The notes under the pieces: model-generated | Database searches by the model: none | Seen by the model: the letters and a program-made list of their open reading frames with translations, nothing else | What the model was told of the DNA's origin: nothing | Source: Mucilaginibacter xinganensis | GTDB lineage: Bacteria; Bacteroidota; Bacteroidia; Sphingobacteriales; Sphingobacteriaceae | Assembly (NCBI RefSeq): GCF_002257585.1 | Contig: NZ_CP022743.1 | Coordinates: forward strand, 620,001-684,000 | Direction: 5' to 3' | DNA length: 64,000 bases | Shown here: positions 1-9,175 of the stretch, piece by piece | How the letters are laid out: each line of letters begins with the position of its first letter | Position numbering within the stretch: position 1 is the first letter of the stretch | Made by a program: the position numbers and the translations under genes

Positions 1-935
1 AGAACGAACAGTATTTTGCCCAGCTTTATGAAACCTGGCATAATATGCTTTACGTGCAGCCACAGGTTAATAAGGATAATGCTTTTCAACAATTTTTGCC
101 GGCCCCGGCAAAAAGATACGTGCAGCTTGTTAAATGGGGCAAGGTTGCCGCTGTTGCAGCTTTATTTGTTGCGCTATCTGCCGCGCTGTTTAACCGGTAC
201 ACCAGCAATACCGGCAAAATAAAACAAATAGCGGTTAGCAAAGGTGCCGTAAAAAAAGTTGTTTTAAGCGACGGGACGCTGGTTTGGCTGAATGCGGGCA
301 GCAAGCTTAATTATAACGCCGATTTTGGCAAAATGACCCGTACGGTTTTCCTGGAGGGCGAAGCATTTTTTGATATTGCACCCGGCAAAAAAACTATCCC
401 CTTTATAGTGAATACCCAAAATTACACTATAAGGGATATCGGCACAAAGTTTAACCTGAAAGCTTATCCTAATGACCCGTTTTTTGAAACTACTGTAGTA
501 AAAGGCGAGGTGGCTGTTGAAGGAAACATAAATGGGAACGCCCGCGAAAATAACAGGATATATGTTAAACCACGCCAGGTGCTGCGCATTTATTACCGGC
601 CCGAAACTGACAATTATAAACCCGACGTACAAAATTCAAAAATTTATAATGAGATCCAGGTTTTACAGGTTGATTCGGCGAAGCTGAGCCTGTATGATGG
701 CTGGAAAGAAAACCTGCTGGTTTTTGATGGCAACACGCTGGAAGAAATTTCGAAAATATTGGAGCGCCGCTACGATGTGAGGATCCGGCTGGATGATGAG
801 AGTCTGAAAAGCATCCGCTACTCAGGCAGCTTTAAAAACGTGGCTGGCATAAACAAGGTGCTTGATATTATTAAGGCCAATACCGCAATTGATTATTCAA
901 TAAACGGCAATACTGTAAACATAACTAAAAACTAA
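1..935 (+). CDS. FecR-family anti-sigma factor (5' end outside window)
   Basis: Membrane-bound regulator that normally holds an ECF sigma factor inactive until a TonB-dependent receptor signals. The frame is already open at base 3, ahead of the first ATG at 45, so the N-terminal sigma-binding part lies upstream of the window. Visible from N to C: a transmembrane helix (AAVAALFVALSAALF), the FecR beta domain around the motif LSDGTLVWLNAGSKL, and a C-terminal STN-like domain (DNTLEEISKILERRYDVRI-type pattern, read here as GNTLEEISKILERRYDV). The next genes are an STN-containing SusC and a SusD, which is the classic sigma/FecR/SusCD arrangement; the sigma gene should be just upstream. Family assignment is firm. 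The regulated substrate is unknown. Confidence 0.93.
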   Translation, partial: NEQYFAQLYETWHNMLYVQPQVNKDNAFQQFLPAPAKRYVQLVKWGKVAAVAALFVALSAALFNRYTSNTGKIKQIAVSKGAVKKVVLSDGTLVWLNAGSKLNYNADFGKMTRTVFLEGEAFFDIAPGKKTIPFIVNTQNYTIRDIGTKFNLKAYPNDPFFETTVVKGEVAVEGNINGNARENNRIYVKPRQVLRIYYRPETDNYKPDVQNSKIYNEIQVLQVDSAKLSLYDGWKENLLVFDGNTLEEISKILERRYDVRIRLDDESLKSIRYSGSFKNVAGINKVLDIIKANTAIDYSINGNTVNITKN

Positions 936-1007
936 AAATAACTGATCAGCTAACTAAAAAACCAAAGTGATATATGATTAAACAATAACGCTCTTCTGAA
1001 ATAAAAA

Positions 1008-1033
1008 ACCCGGTATGCGCTAACATACCGGGT
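1008..1033. terminator. Perfect hairpin between fecR and susC
   Basis: ACCCGGTATG (1008-1017) is followed by a 6-nt loop and its exact complement (1024-1033). An A-run precedes it, so it would be an intrinsic terminator for minus-strand transcription. There is no U-run on the plus strand, where it may act as a partial terminator or an mRNA-stability element separating regulator from transporter expression. The hairpin is directly seen; its function is inferred. Confidence 0.5.
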
Positions 1034-1104
1034 ATAATACCAATTAATAGCTAATACCCTAGGCTTGGGGAAGCATAGTATTAACTAATTAACTAAACAA
1101 ATTT

Positions 1105-4100
1105 ATGATAAATTTTTACAGGAAGTCTGCAACGGCCACTCCTATGTGGCAAAAAACGATCAAAATTATGAAGCTTGTAACTGTTCTGCTCTTAACGGGT
1201 ATAATGCAAATACATGCTGCCGCTTATTCGCAAAATGTTTACAACTTTAATGTAAATAACATATCTGTTAAACAGATGTTTAAGCAGATAGAAAAGAGTA
1301 GCAAGTACACGGTTTTTTACCGGCTTGACCAGGTTAATCTTGATCAGAAAATCAATGTGGAGGTACAGGACGCGCCAATTGAGTCCGTAATGAAACAAGT
1401 GCTCCAAAAACAGCCGCTTACTTTTCAGGTGGTTGATGACATCATTATTATTAAACCGGCTGATGGTAAGGCCATTGTTGCCGCCACCGTAACCGGGACA
1501 GTTACCGATGCAACCGGTGGCCCGCTGCCGGGGGTAAATGTTAGGTTAAGAGGCAGTTCATTGGGTACCATAACCGGTATTGATGGTAAATATAGCCTTA
1601 CCCTGCCCGAAGCAAGCGGGGTGCTTGAATTTTCTTTTTTGGGCTTTACTACCCAGGAGGTGCAAATTAACGGGCAAACTACTATCAATGTAAAAATGAC
1701 AGAAGAGGCGAAGGCGCTGAGCGAGGTTGTTGTTGTAGGCTATACTACACAAAAGAAAAAGGACCTTACCGGTGCGGTATCTGTTGTTAATGTTAAGGAT
1801 CTTAACAAAACGGCGTCGTCATCTGTAAACAGCCAGCTGCAGGGGCAGGCATCAGGGGTTACGGTTACCGGATCGGGCCAGCCCGGCGAAGAGCCGCAGG
1901 TACACATTCGCGGGTTTAACACTTTTGGCGACAACACACCATTATATATTGTAGATGGGGTGGAAACATTTGATGTGAGCACCTTAAACCCCAATGATGT
2001 TGAGTCGTTCCAGGTTTTAAAGGATGCCAGCTCGGCATCCATATACGGGGCCAGGGCTGCCAATGGTGTTGTTATTATTACCACCAAAAAAGGCAAGGGC
2101 AAAGTAAGCATCCAGTACGATGCCTATTACGGCACTCAAATACCGAAAGGCGGGAATGTATGGCATACCCTTAGCCCGCAGGAAATGGCAAACCTTAAAA
2201 AGATAGCACAAACCAATTCAGGGATCACCAACTTTCAGGACGATCAGTACAACCCGGATGGAACAGGATCAACCTATACACTGCCTGATTATATAACACC
2301 GGCCGGGGCAAAAGATGGCGACCCGGCTGTTGATCCCTCGTTATATTACGTAAACCCAAACTATACATCGCCTGATGATTTTAACAACTTTTACCGGATA
2401 ACCAGGGCCAATAAAACCGGTACAGACTGGTATCACGAATTGTTTAAAAATGCGCCTATCACCAGCCATAACTTAACATTAAGCGGCAGCACTGACCAAG
2501 CCAGCTACTTGTTTTCGCTTAATTATTTTAACCAGCGCGGAACCCTGATAGACACTTACCAGAAAAGATACACGCTGCGCTCAAACACCAGTTTTAACGT
2601 AACCAAGCATATAAGGGTGGGCGAAAACCTGGCGTATTCAATAACTCAAAATCCGAAAGTGTCAAAAAATAATCCTGACGGGGTTATTGCTATGGCTATA
2701 AGGGAGCAACCGATTATACCGGTTTATGATATTAAGGGAAACTATGCAGGCAGCTACGGCTCGGGTTTGGGTGATGCCAACAACCCGGTAGCTATTCAGC
2801 AGCGCTCGGCTGTAAATGGGTCTGTAGATTATCGTTTGCTGGGAAATATGTTTGCCGAGGCGGATATTATTAAAGGGCTTACCCTGCGCACCAGCTTTGG
2901 CGGTACCCTGGGTAATGGTAACGATCATTACTTTAACTATCCCACCTATGAAAACGTTGAAAACTCGCAGATAAACAGCTACGGCGAAGATTCATACAGT
3001 AACTACAGCTTTAACTGGACCAATACGTTAACCTTTCAGAAAAATTTCGGGAAGCACAATCTGAAGATTGTTGCAGGTACAGAATCGGTACAGGACAACG
3101 GCAACGGATTGGGCGGCAGCAGGCAGGGTTATTACACTTTTGACCCCAACTATGTAAACCTTTCAACCGGGTCAACCGCAAAAGATAACTACAGCTACCG
3201 GGGTGCGGCGCACACACTGTTTTCGGAATTTGCCCGCGCTGATTATGCCTTTGACGATAAATACCTGTTTAACGCAACTATCCGCCGCGATGGCGACTCT
3301 AATTTTTCAGAGGCCCACAAATACGGGTATTTTCCGGCAGTAAGCGCAGGCTGGCGCATCTCGCAGGAGAACTTTATGAAAGATATAAAGTGGCTTACTG
3401 ATTTAAAGCTGAGGGGCGGCTGGGGCATTATGGGTAACTCAAGGAACCTGAGCGCATCCAATGCTTACACTACTTTTAGTACCGATGTTGGCCAGTCGTA
3501 CTACCCGTTAAACGGCGGGCACGAACTGGTACCCGGTTTTTATCAGGCGCAAATTGCTAACCCTGATGCCGTATGGGAAAAAGATGTTAACAGTAATGTG
3601 GGTATAGACGCCACCTTGTTTGACGGCAAAATATCTATTACTGCCGATTATTACCGTAAAGATATTAACGACCTGCTGTTTAACGCTCCGCAACTGGGCA
3701 CCGCCGGCAACGGATCTGTACCGGCTGCAAACGTTGGTAAAATGAAAACCGATGGGCTGGATATGTCAATAGCAGGAAACTTTAAGGCGAATAAAGATTT
3801 GAGCTTTAATTCAACCTTTACGCTAACTACCTATAGCAATAAGATTTTAAGAGTTTCAGACGGGGCCACCTATTTTGACGGCGACATAGGCAGGCGGTTT
3901 GATACTAATATAAACCGAAACCAGGTTGGCCACTCGTTAGGTGAGTTTTACGGTTACCAGGTTGAGGGTTTCTGGAACACTCAAAGTGAAATTGACGCAG
4001 CGGATGCAGGGGCAAAAAAAGTAACCGGCGATGCTAACGCGGTGTATCAAACAGATACCAAGGTGGGCCGCTTCCGCTTTAAAGATGTGAACGGCGATGG

Positions 4101-4644
4101 GATGATTACCGATGCCGACCGCACATTTATAGGTAACCCGAACCCTAAGGTTACCATGGGCCTAAACCTGGGCACCACTTATAAAAACTTTGACGTAAGT
4201 GTGTTCCTGTATGCATCATTAGGAAATAAAGTATGGAACAACGTTAAGTACTGGACAGATTTTTACTCGTCGTTTGAAACCGCGAAAAGCCATACTGCAC
4301 TATATGATTCATGGACCCCAACCCACATGAACGCAAAGGCCCCGATCCAGGAGCTTGATGCATCGTTCAGCAGTGGTTCTGAGCCAAGTTCCTACTTCGT
4401 TGAAAATGGTTCATACCTGCGTTTACGCAACGCGCAGATAGGTTACACTTTTGCGTTGCCGGGTCTGAAAAAAGCAGGGATTCAAAAATTGAGGGCTTAT
4501 GTATCAGCCACTAACCTGTTCACCATAACCGGGTACAGCGGTATTGATCCTGAACTTAGCGGCGGTGCCACCAACTTTGGCATTGACGAGGGTACCTACG
4601 CCAGCCCAAAGACATTATTATTCGGAATAAATGTTTCATTATAA
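1105..4644 (+). CDS. SusC/RagA TonB-linked outer-membrane transporter with STN domain
   Basis: Outer-membrane barrel that imports a glycan, peptide or chelate together with the SusD lipoprotein encoded next. The 1179 residues show a long signal region (MKLVTVLLLTGIMQIHAAAYSQ), an STN signalling domain (about 45-118, ISVKQMFKQIEKSSKYTVFYR), a carboxypeptidase-regulatory-like domain (about 128-200, GTVTDATGGPLPGVNV), the plug (about 210-335, with VHIRGFNTFGDNTPLYIVDG and VLKDASSASIYGARAANGVVIIT), then the beta-barrel ending in the typical LLFGINVSL. The STN domain couples receptor occupancy to the FecR protein encoded upstream. The first ATG at 1105 gives an extended N-terminus, as is common in this class; the ATG in front of MWQKTIKIMK is an alternative start. 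Substrate cannot be read from sequence. Confidence 0.95.
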   Translation: MINFYRKSATATPMWQKTIKIMKLVTVLLLTGIMQIHAAAYSQNVYNFNVNNISVKQMFKQIEKSSKYTVFYRLDQVNLDQKINVEVQDAPIESVMKQVLQKQPLTFQVVDDIIIIKPADGKAIVAATVTGTVTDATGGPLPGVNVRLRGSSLGTITGIDGKYSLTLPEASGVLEFSFLGFTTQEVQINGQTTINVKMTEEAKALSEVVVVGYTTQKKKDLTGAVSVVNVKDLNKTASSSVNSQLQGQASGVTVTGSGQPGEEPQVHIRGFNTFGDNTPLYIVDGVETFDVSTLNPNDVESFQVLKDASSASIYGARAANGVVIITTKKGKGKVSIQYDAYYGTQIPKGGNVWHTLSPQEMANLKKIAQTNSGITNFQDDQYNPDGTGSTYTLPDYITPAGAKDGDPAVDPSLYYVNPNYTSPDDFNNFYRITRANKTGTDWYHELFKNAPITSHNLTLSGSTDQASYLFSLNYFNQRGTLIDTYQKRYTLRSNTSFNVTKHIRVGENLAYSITQNPKVSKNNPDGVIAMAIREQPIIPVYDIKGNYAGSYGSGLGDANNPVAIQQRSAVNGSVDYRLLGNMFAEADIIKGLTLRTSFGGTLGNGNDHYFNYPTYENVENSQINSYGEDSYSNYSFNWTNTLTFQKNFGKHNLKIVAGTESVQDNGNGLGGSRQGYYTFDPNYVNLSTGSTAKDNYSYRGAAHTLFSEFARADYAFDDKYLFNATIRRDGDSNFSEAHKYGYFPAVSAGWRISQENFMKDIKWLTDLKLRGGWGIMGNSRNLSASNAYTTFSTDVGQSYYPLNGGHELVPGFYQAQIANPDAVWEKDVNSNVGIDATLFDGKISITADYYRKDINDLLFNAPQLGTAGNGSVPAANVGKMKTDGLDMSIAGNFKANKDLSFNSTFTLTTYSNKILRVSDGATYFDGDIGRRFDTNINRNQVGHSLGEFYGYQVEGFWNTQSEIDAADAGAKKVTGDANAVYQTDTKVGRFRFKDVNGDGMITDADRTFIGNPNPKVTMGLNLGTTYKNFDVSVFLYASLGNKVWNNVKYWTDFYSSFETAKSHTALYDSWTPTHMNAKAPIQELDASFSSGSEPSSYFVENGSYLRLRNAQIGYTFALPGLKKAGIQKLRAYVSATNLFTITGYSGIDPELSGGATNFGIDEGTYASPKTLLFGINVSL

Positions 4645-4666
4645 CAACCCTATAAAACTGATTACA

Positions 4667-6454
4667 ATGAAAGCAAAAAAATATTTTACCCTAACGCTGC
4701 TATGCGTATTATCGCTGGCGGCATGTAAAAAATCATATCTTGAAAAGCCGATAACCGGTGCACTGGAACCCCAGTTTCTGGAAACAGTTGACGGTGCCAA
4801 TGAATTGCTTGTAGGTGCGTATGCTGCATTAGACGGGCAACAGGGCGGCGACGCATCTTTTGGCGGCGGCGGCTCGTGGGAAGCATCGCCCGATAACTGG
4901 ATCTATGGCGGCGTAGCGGGCGGGGATGCCAATAAAGGCAGTGTTGCCGGCGACCAAACCCCTATTGAAGGGATCATGAAATATATTTCAGATGCCAGCA
5001 ATGGATTTTTTGACAGCAAATGGCGGGCCGATTATGAAGGCATTTCGCGTACCAATAATACCCTGAAGGACATAGCGAAAATACCTGACCTTGCTGACGA
5101 TGTGAAGAAAAATCTTACCGGCCAGGCCAAATTTTTGCGGGCGCACTATTATTTTGATCTTAAAAAGATGTTTAATAACGTGCCTTATCTTGATGAAACC
5201 ACCACCAATGTTAATTTGCCCAATAACACCGATATATGGCCAAAAATTGAAGCCGATTTTCAGTATGCCTATGCAAACCTGCCCAACACCCAAACAGCGG
5301 CAGGCCGCGCCAATAAATGGGCCGCAGGGGCGTACCTTGCTAAAACCTATTTGTACGAACACAAATATGCCGAGGCCAAAGCTGTTTTTGATGCGGTGAT
5401 AGCCCAGGGTGTAACCGCAAACGGTAAGAAATATGCGCTGAACCTTCACTTTCACGATAACTTCAATACCTCAACCAATAACAGCGCCGAATCAGTATTT
5501 GCCGTGCAGGCCGCAGCAAATTCAGATCCGGCAGGCCCCTCAAATGCCAATGACGGCGATATGCTGAATTTTCCCTACGGCAACAGCAGCCCGTTTAGTT
5601 GCTGTGGTTTTTACCAGCCGTCAATTGACCTGGCCAACCATTTTCGCACCAATCCGGCTACAGGTTTACCTTACCTTGATGACTATAACAGCCATGCGTT
5701 AAAAACGGATATGAATTTATCGTCGGCAGCTGATTTTACCCCCGATGCAGGAACCATTGACCCAAGGCTTGACTGGACCGCCGGCCGCCGTGGCATTCCT
5801 TACCTTGACTGGGGGTTACACCCCGGCAGCGACTGGATAAGAGATCAATCATACGCAGGCCCTTACTCGCCCATAAAAAATGTTTACGGGCAGGCGGAGC
5901 AGAGTGTTAACGGCGATAATTCAAGCTGGGCACCTGGTTCGGGTATTAATGTTAACATTATCCGCTTTGCTGATGTGCTGCTGATGGCAGCAGAAGCTGA
6001 AGTACAGGCGGGTACGCTTGACAAAGCCGAGCAATATGTAAACATGGTGCGCAACAGGGCTGCTAACCCTGTTGGATGGGTACATAAATATACCGACGAC
6101 GGCGACCCAACCGGGGGATTTAGCGAAGAGCCCGCCGCAAACTACAAAGTAAGTCCTTATCCTGCCGGAAACTTTGCCGGGGGCGGTAAAGATTATGCGT
6201 TGAAAGCCATTTATTTTGAACGTAAAATTGAACTTGCCATGGAAGGTCACCGGTTTTTTGACTTGGTACGCTGGGGAATTGCCGATACCGAACTAAATGC
6301 TTATATCACTTTTCAGGGCACACAAACCAATGATGTTAGAGGCGGTAAGTTTTTAAAGGGTAAAAACGAATATTTCCCGATTCCGCAACGCGAGATTGAT
6401 TTAAGTGCAACCAGCGGTACTGCTGTACTTAAACAAAATCCGGGATATCATTAA
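4667..6454 (+). CDS. SusD/RagB-family substrate-binding lipoprotein
   Basis: Surface lipoprotein that caps its partner SusC and binds the nutrient. The start at 4667 is preferred over the earlier in-frame ATG at 4631, because it places MKAKKYFTLTLLCVLSLAAC as a lipoprotein signal directly at the N-terminus; the earlier ATG lies inside the upstream gene. The lipobox is LSLAAC, with the lipid-bearing cysteine at residue 20. The body shows TPR-like helices (KKNLTGQAKFLRAHYYFDLKK) and the C-terminal SusD signature IYFERKIELAMEGHRFFDLVRWG, ending FPIPQREIDLS...LKQNPGYH. It starts 22 bases after susC, so the two are co-transcribed. Length (about 595 residues) is normal for the family. Confidence 0.95.
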   Translation: MKAKKYFTLTLLCVLSLAACKKSYLEKPITGALEPQFLETVDGANELLVGAYAALDGQQGGDASFGGGGSWEASPDNWIYGGVAGGDANKGSVAGDQTPIEGIMKYISDASNGFFDSKWRADYEGISRTNNTLKDIAKIPDLADDVKKNLTGQAKFLRAHYYFDLKKMFNNVPYLDETTTNVNLPNNTDIWPKIEADFQYAYANLPNTQTAAGRANKWAAGAYLAKTYLYEHKYAEAKAVFDAVIAQGVTANGKKYALNLHFHDNFNTSTNNSAESVFAVQAAANSDPAGPSNANDGDMLNFPYGNSSPFSCCGFYQPSIDLANHFRTNPATGLPYLDDYNSHALKTDMNLSSAADFTPDAGTIDPRLDWTAGRRGIPYLDWGLHPGSDWIRDQSYAGPYSPIKNVYGQAEQSVNGDNSSWAPGSGINVNIIRFADVLLMAAEAEVQAGTLDKAEQYVNMVRNRAANPVGWVHKYTDDGDPTGGFSEEPAANYKVSPYPAGNFAGGGKDYALKAIYFERKIELAMEGHRFFDLVRWGIADTELNAYITFQGTQTNDVRGGKFLKGKNEYFPIPQREIDLSATSGTAVLKQNPGYH

Positions 6455-6462
6455 TAAAAACG

Positions 6463-6526
6463 CCTGTAATCCGGGGAGCCTGATTTGCGCGCAGGTAAGG
6501 TTACCCTGGATTACGGGTTTGTTTTT
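6463..6526 (+). terminator. Intrinsic terminator after the first susCD pair
   Basis: CCTGTAATCC (6463-6472) pairs with GGATTACGGG (6508-6517) with one wobble pair, followed by TTTGTTTTT. It lies 9 bases after the susD stop codon. The long loop contains a further small palindrome. Confidence 0.7.
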
Positions 6527-6569
6527 AAGTTAGTTTGAACCGATCCAAAAAACCTTTTTATTATATTTT

Positions 6570-7700
6570 ATGACCCATCTACCGTCACGGTTTTTATCGC
6601 TTGATGTGTTTCGTGGTATGACCTTGTGTTTCATGATCATAGTAAACAATCCCGGCGGCAGCGTTTCTTTTTCGCCCCTTGAGCATGCCGTATGGCACGG
6701 CTTTACCCCTACCGATTTAGTGTTTCCGTCGTTTTTATTTGCGGTTGGCAACGCCATGAGCTTTTCAATGAAACGCTATGCTGAGTTGGGCAACGCTGCC
6801 GTTTTAAGCAAAATATTTAAACGCACTGTCCTTATTTTTTTAATAGGCTACTTAATGTACTGGTTCCCGTTCTTTGTTAACAAAGGGGGGCATTTTTCAT
6901 TGTCGCCAATTGCTGATACCCGGATTATGGGGGTTTTACAGCGCATAGCCCTGTGTTATTGCTTTGCCTCGCTTATGATCCATTTTCTGTCAAAGCAAAC
7001 CGTATTTATTTTATCAGGACTATTTTTAACAGGTTATTGGCTCATTCTGCTGGTGTACGGCGATCCTGCCGATCCGCTCAGTATAACAGGGAATGTGGGC
7101 CTGTTTTTAGATAAATTTGTACTTGGGGAAAGCCACATGTACCACGGCGAACACATCGCTTTTGACCCGGAAGGGATTTTGAGCACCCTGCCTGCAATAG
7201 TAAATGTAGTGGTGGGTTATTACGCGGGCAAGTATATTCAACAAAAAGGTAAAGGGTACGAGGCTATTAGTAAACTGCTGCTTACCGGCTGCCTTTTCAT
7301 CTTCCTGGCCCTTTGCTGGAACATGGTATTCCCCATCAATAAAAAACTATGGACAAGTTCCTTTGTGCTGATAACCACCGGGCTTGATCTGGTGATCCTG
7401 TCGTTCCTGGTATATTCCCTGGAAATCAACCACTGGAACAAATGGAACTGGACCCGTTTTTTCACAATCTTCGGTAAAAACCCTTTGCCCATATATGTAC
7501 TTTCAGAAATATTGGGCTTCTTTTTGGGGTTTATCATCATCAGGCCTGGTTTGGATATTGCGGCCTGGTCAAATACGGCCGTTTACCAGGTAATAGCTCC
7601 CGGGGCCGTTGGCTCGCTTTTATTTGCACTAACCTATATGTTTATTTGCTGGCTGGCGGCCTGGGTGCTTGATAAGCGGAAGATTTATATTAGGGTTTAG
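6570..7700 (+). CDS. DUF5009/HGSNAT-like membrane acetyltransferase family protein
   Basis: Polytopic inner-membrane protein of 376 residues related to heparan-alpha-glucosaminide N-acetyltransferase and the bacterial NagX/DUF5009 group. The N-terminal signature RFLSLDVFRGMTLCFMIIVN, followed by HGFTPTDLVFPSFLFAVGNAMSFSM, is diagnostic. About ten hydrophobic segments follow, and the C-terminus contains FTIFGKNPLPIYVLSE, also typical of the family. In Bacteroidota these proteins are often encoded near glycan-utilisation genes, which fits the preceding susCD pair, and may acetylate or move amino sugars; that role is inferred. It is separated from susD by a terminator, so it probably has its own promoter. 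It marks the last core-like gene before the accessory island. Confidence 0.88.
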   Translation: MTHLPSRFLSLDVFRGMTLCFMIIVNNPGGSVSFSPLEHAVWHGFTPTDLVFPSFLFAVGNAMSFSMKRYAELGNAAVLSKIFKRTVLIFLIGYLMYWFPFFVNKGGHFSLSPIADTRIMGVLQRIALCYCFASLMIHFLSKQTVFILSGLFLTGYWLILLVYGDPADPLSITGNVGLFLDKFVLGESHMYHGEHIAFDPEGILSTLPAIVNVVVGYYAGKYIQQKGKGYEAISKLLLTGCLFIFLALCWNMVFPINKKLWTSSFVLITTGLDLVILSFLVYSLEINHWNKWNWTRFFTIFGKNPLPIYVLSEILGFFLGFIIIRPGLDIAAWSNTAVYQVIAPGAVGSLLFALTYMFICWLAAWVLDKRKIYIRV

Positions 7701-7703
7701 TGG

Positions 7704-7829
7704 TGAGGGGTGAATAGTGAGCGGTGAATAGTGAGCGGTGAATAGTGAGGGGTTAGTAGTGCATGAGAGTGGTGGGCAGTTTAACTATGCGCGTTATCAA
7801 CCCGCTCACCACTCACTATTCACCCCTCA
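7704..7829. repeat. 14-bp tandem repeats with inverted copy
   Basis: Three head-to-tail 14-base units (GGGGTGAATAGTGA, then GCGGTGAATAGTGA twice; 7707-7748). An inverted copy lies at 7812-7829 and is an exact 18-base match to 7704-7721 (TGAGGGGTGAATAGTGAG). The fold would be a large hairpin straight after the stop codon of the preceding gene. A related, weaker pair is found at 14739-14794, on the other side of the accessory island. Confidence 0.85.
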
Positions 7830-7945
7830 CTATCTAGTTCCGTGCATTTAGATAGCCCGCTAACAAACTAAGTGGGCTGTTTCATTTAACGCATTTGACA
7901 GGGGATGTATATGCTGTAGTCTGACTAATATTGAGTAGATTGCAC

Positions 7946-7953
7946 TACCTTTG
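7946..7953 (+). promoter_or_regulatory. TAnnTTTG -7 element of the methyltransferase operon
   Basis: TACCTTTG matches the Bacteroidota -7 consensus TAnnTTTG exactly and lies 19 to 28 bases before the two possible methyltransferase start codons. No convincing TTG-type -33 element is seen at the expected distance. It is the only promoter-like element seen ahead of the four-gene cassette. Confidence 0.5.
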
Positions 7954-7972
7954 AACTATATCACATATTTTA

Positions 7973-9175
7973 TTGTTTACGATGTATTCATTTGTTAGTT
8001 TATTTTCAGGTTGCGGTGGATTTGATAAAGGTTTTATTGACCAAGGATTCAAATGTCTAGGAGCTTACGATATTGATCCAATAGCAGTTGAGGTGTACAA
8101 TCAAAACATAGGAGAGTACGCAAAAGTTTACGACCTTTCGACTGCTGAGCTGCCTGAAAATATTAAAGGGTCTATTGACATTGTGTTATCAGGATCCCCT
8201 TGTCAAGGCTTTTCTACTGCGGGAAAACGCCGAGTTGAAGATCCAAGGAATAAATTACTTTTAGTTGGAGGCCAAATTGCTGTTAGACTAAATGCAAAAT
8301 ATTTTATTGCTGAGAATGTGATGGGTTCTGTGTCGGGTGAACATAAGCTTTATTGGAATGAGCTTGAAAAGTATATGATAGACAACGGTTACCATGTCGA
8401 ATTCCATAAATGCGACGCCACAAAAATCGGACTTCCACAATCAAGGAAAAGGATTATTATGATAGCAGCTAGAGGCGCAAAAAAAATAGATATCGAAATG
8501 CCGCTATTTGAACCAGTCTCATTAAAAGATGTATTTAATAACATTGATAGTGCCCCTAATCATGACAAAGAATACTTGTCTGTAAATTCCTCAGAATATA
8601 AAATAGCTTTAAAGATAAAACCCGGCCAAAAATTAAGTAATGTACGTGGCGGAGAACGGGCTGTTCATACATGGAATATACCAAGTGTTTTCGGTTCAAT
8701 AAGTCAGATTGAGGAGCAGATTTTATTAGAAATAATGGGCTTGAGAAGGAAAATTAGAAATCGGGATTTTGGGGATGCCGACCCGGTCGATATTACTACT
8801 CTTAAATCAAGGTACGATCATGACATTTCCGAAAATTTAAAGGTGCTCATTGCAAAAGGCTATTTAAGAGATACTGGTGGCAATACAATAGACCTTGCTC
8901 ATACTTTTAATGGCAAGTATAGAAGATTATGTTACACAAAAGTTTCGCCAACAGTAGATACTAGGTTCGGCAATCCAAAATATTTTTTACATCCGGAAGA
9001 GCATAGAGCTATTACGGTCAGAGAAGCAGCGCGAATTCAGGGTTTTCCCGACAGCTTCATTTTTAAAGGAAATAAAGCCGAACAATATAGAATGATTGGC
9101 AACGCTGTACCCCCCAAGATGTCACATTGGTTAGCGGCTCAACTAAACAAAATACTAAATGCCGCAAATGAATGA
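7973..9175 (+). CDS. DNA (cytosine-5) methyltransferase
   Basis: Transfers a methyl group from S-adenosylmethionine to C5 of cytosine in a specific DNA site. All key motifs are present: motif I FSGCGG (11-16), motif IV PCQGF with catalytic Cys77, motif VI ENV (114-116), motif VIII QSRKR (156-160), a target-recognition region of about 120 residues, and the C-terminal motifs IX and X (ITVREAARIQGFPDSF and QYRMIGNAVPP). The enzyme therefore looks active. Start at 7973; an alternative ATG at 7982 gives MYSFVSLFSGCGG, closer to the usual family N-terminus. Its 3' end overlaps the next gene, so it leads a four-gene operon. Base composition is clearly more AT-rich than the susCD genes. No neighbour is a recognisable restriction endonuclease. 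The target site is unknown. Confidence 0.95.
   Translation: MFTMYSFVSLFSGCGGFDKGFIDQGFKCLGAYDIDPIAVEVYNQNIGEYAKVYDLSTAELPENIKGSIDIVLSGSPCQGFSTAGKRRVEDPRNKLLLVGGQIAVRLNAKYFIAENVMGSVSGEHKLYWNELEKYMIDNGYHVEFHKCDATKIGLPQSRKRIIMIAARGAKKIDIEMPLFEPVSLKDVFNNIDSAPNHDKEYLSVNSSEYKIALKIKPGQKLSNVRGGERAVHTWNIPSVFGSISQIEEQILLEIMGLRRKIRNRDFGDADPVDITTLKSRYDHDISENLKVLIAKGYLRDTGGNTIDLAHTFNGKYRRLCYTKVSPTVDTRFGNPKYFLHPEEHRAITVREAARIQGFPDSFIFKGNKAEQYRMIGNAVPPKMSHWLAAQLNKILNAANE

Noticed and set aside
4988..5455. Minus-strand open frame of 155 codons
   Set aside because: Antisense to the SusD gene; composition reflects codon bias of the opposite strand.
7707..7748. Short direct repeats considered as a CRISPR array
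   Set aside because: The 14-base units are contiguous with no spacers, and there are no cas genes in the window.
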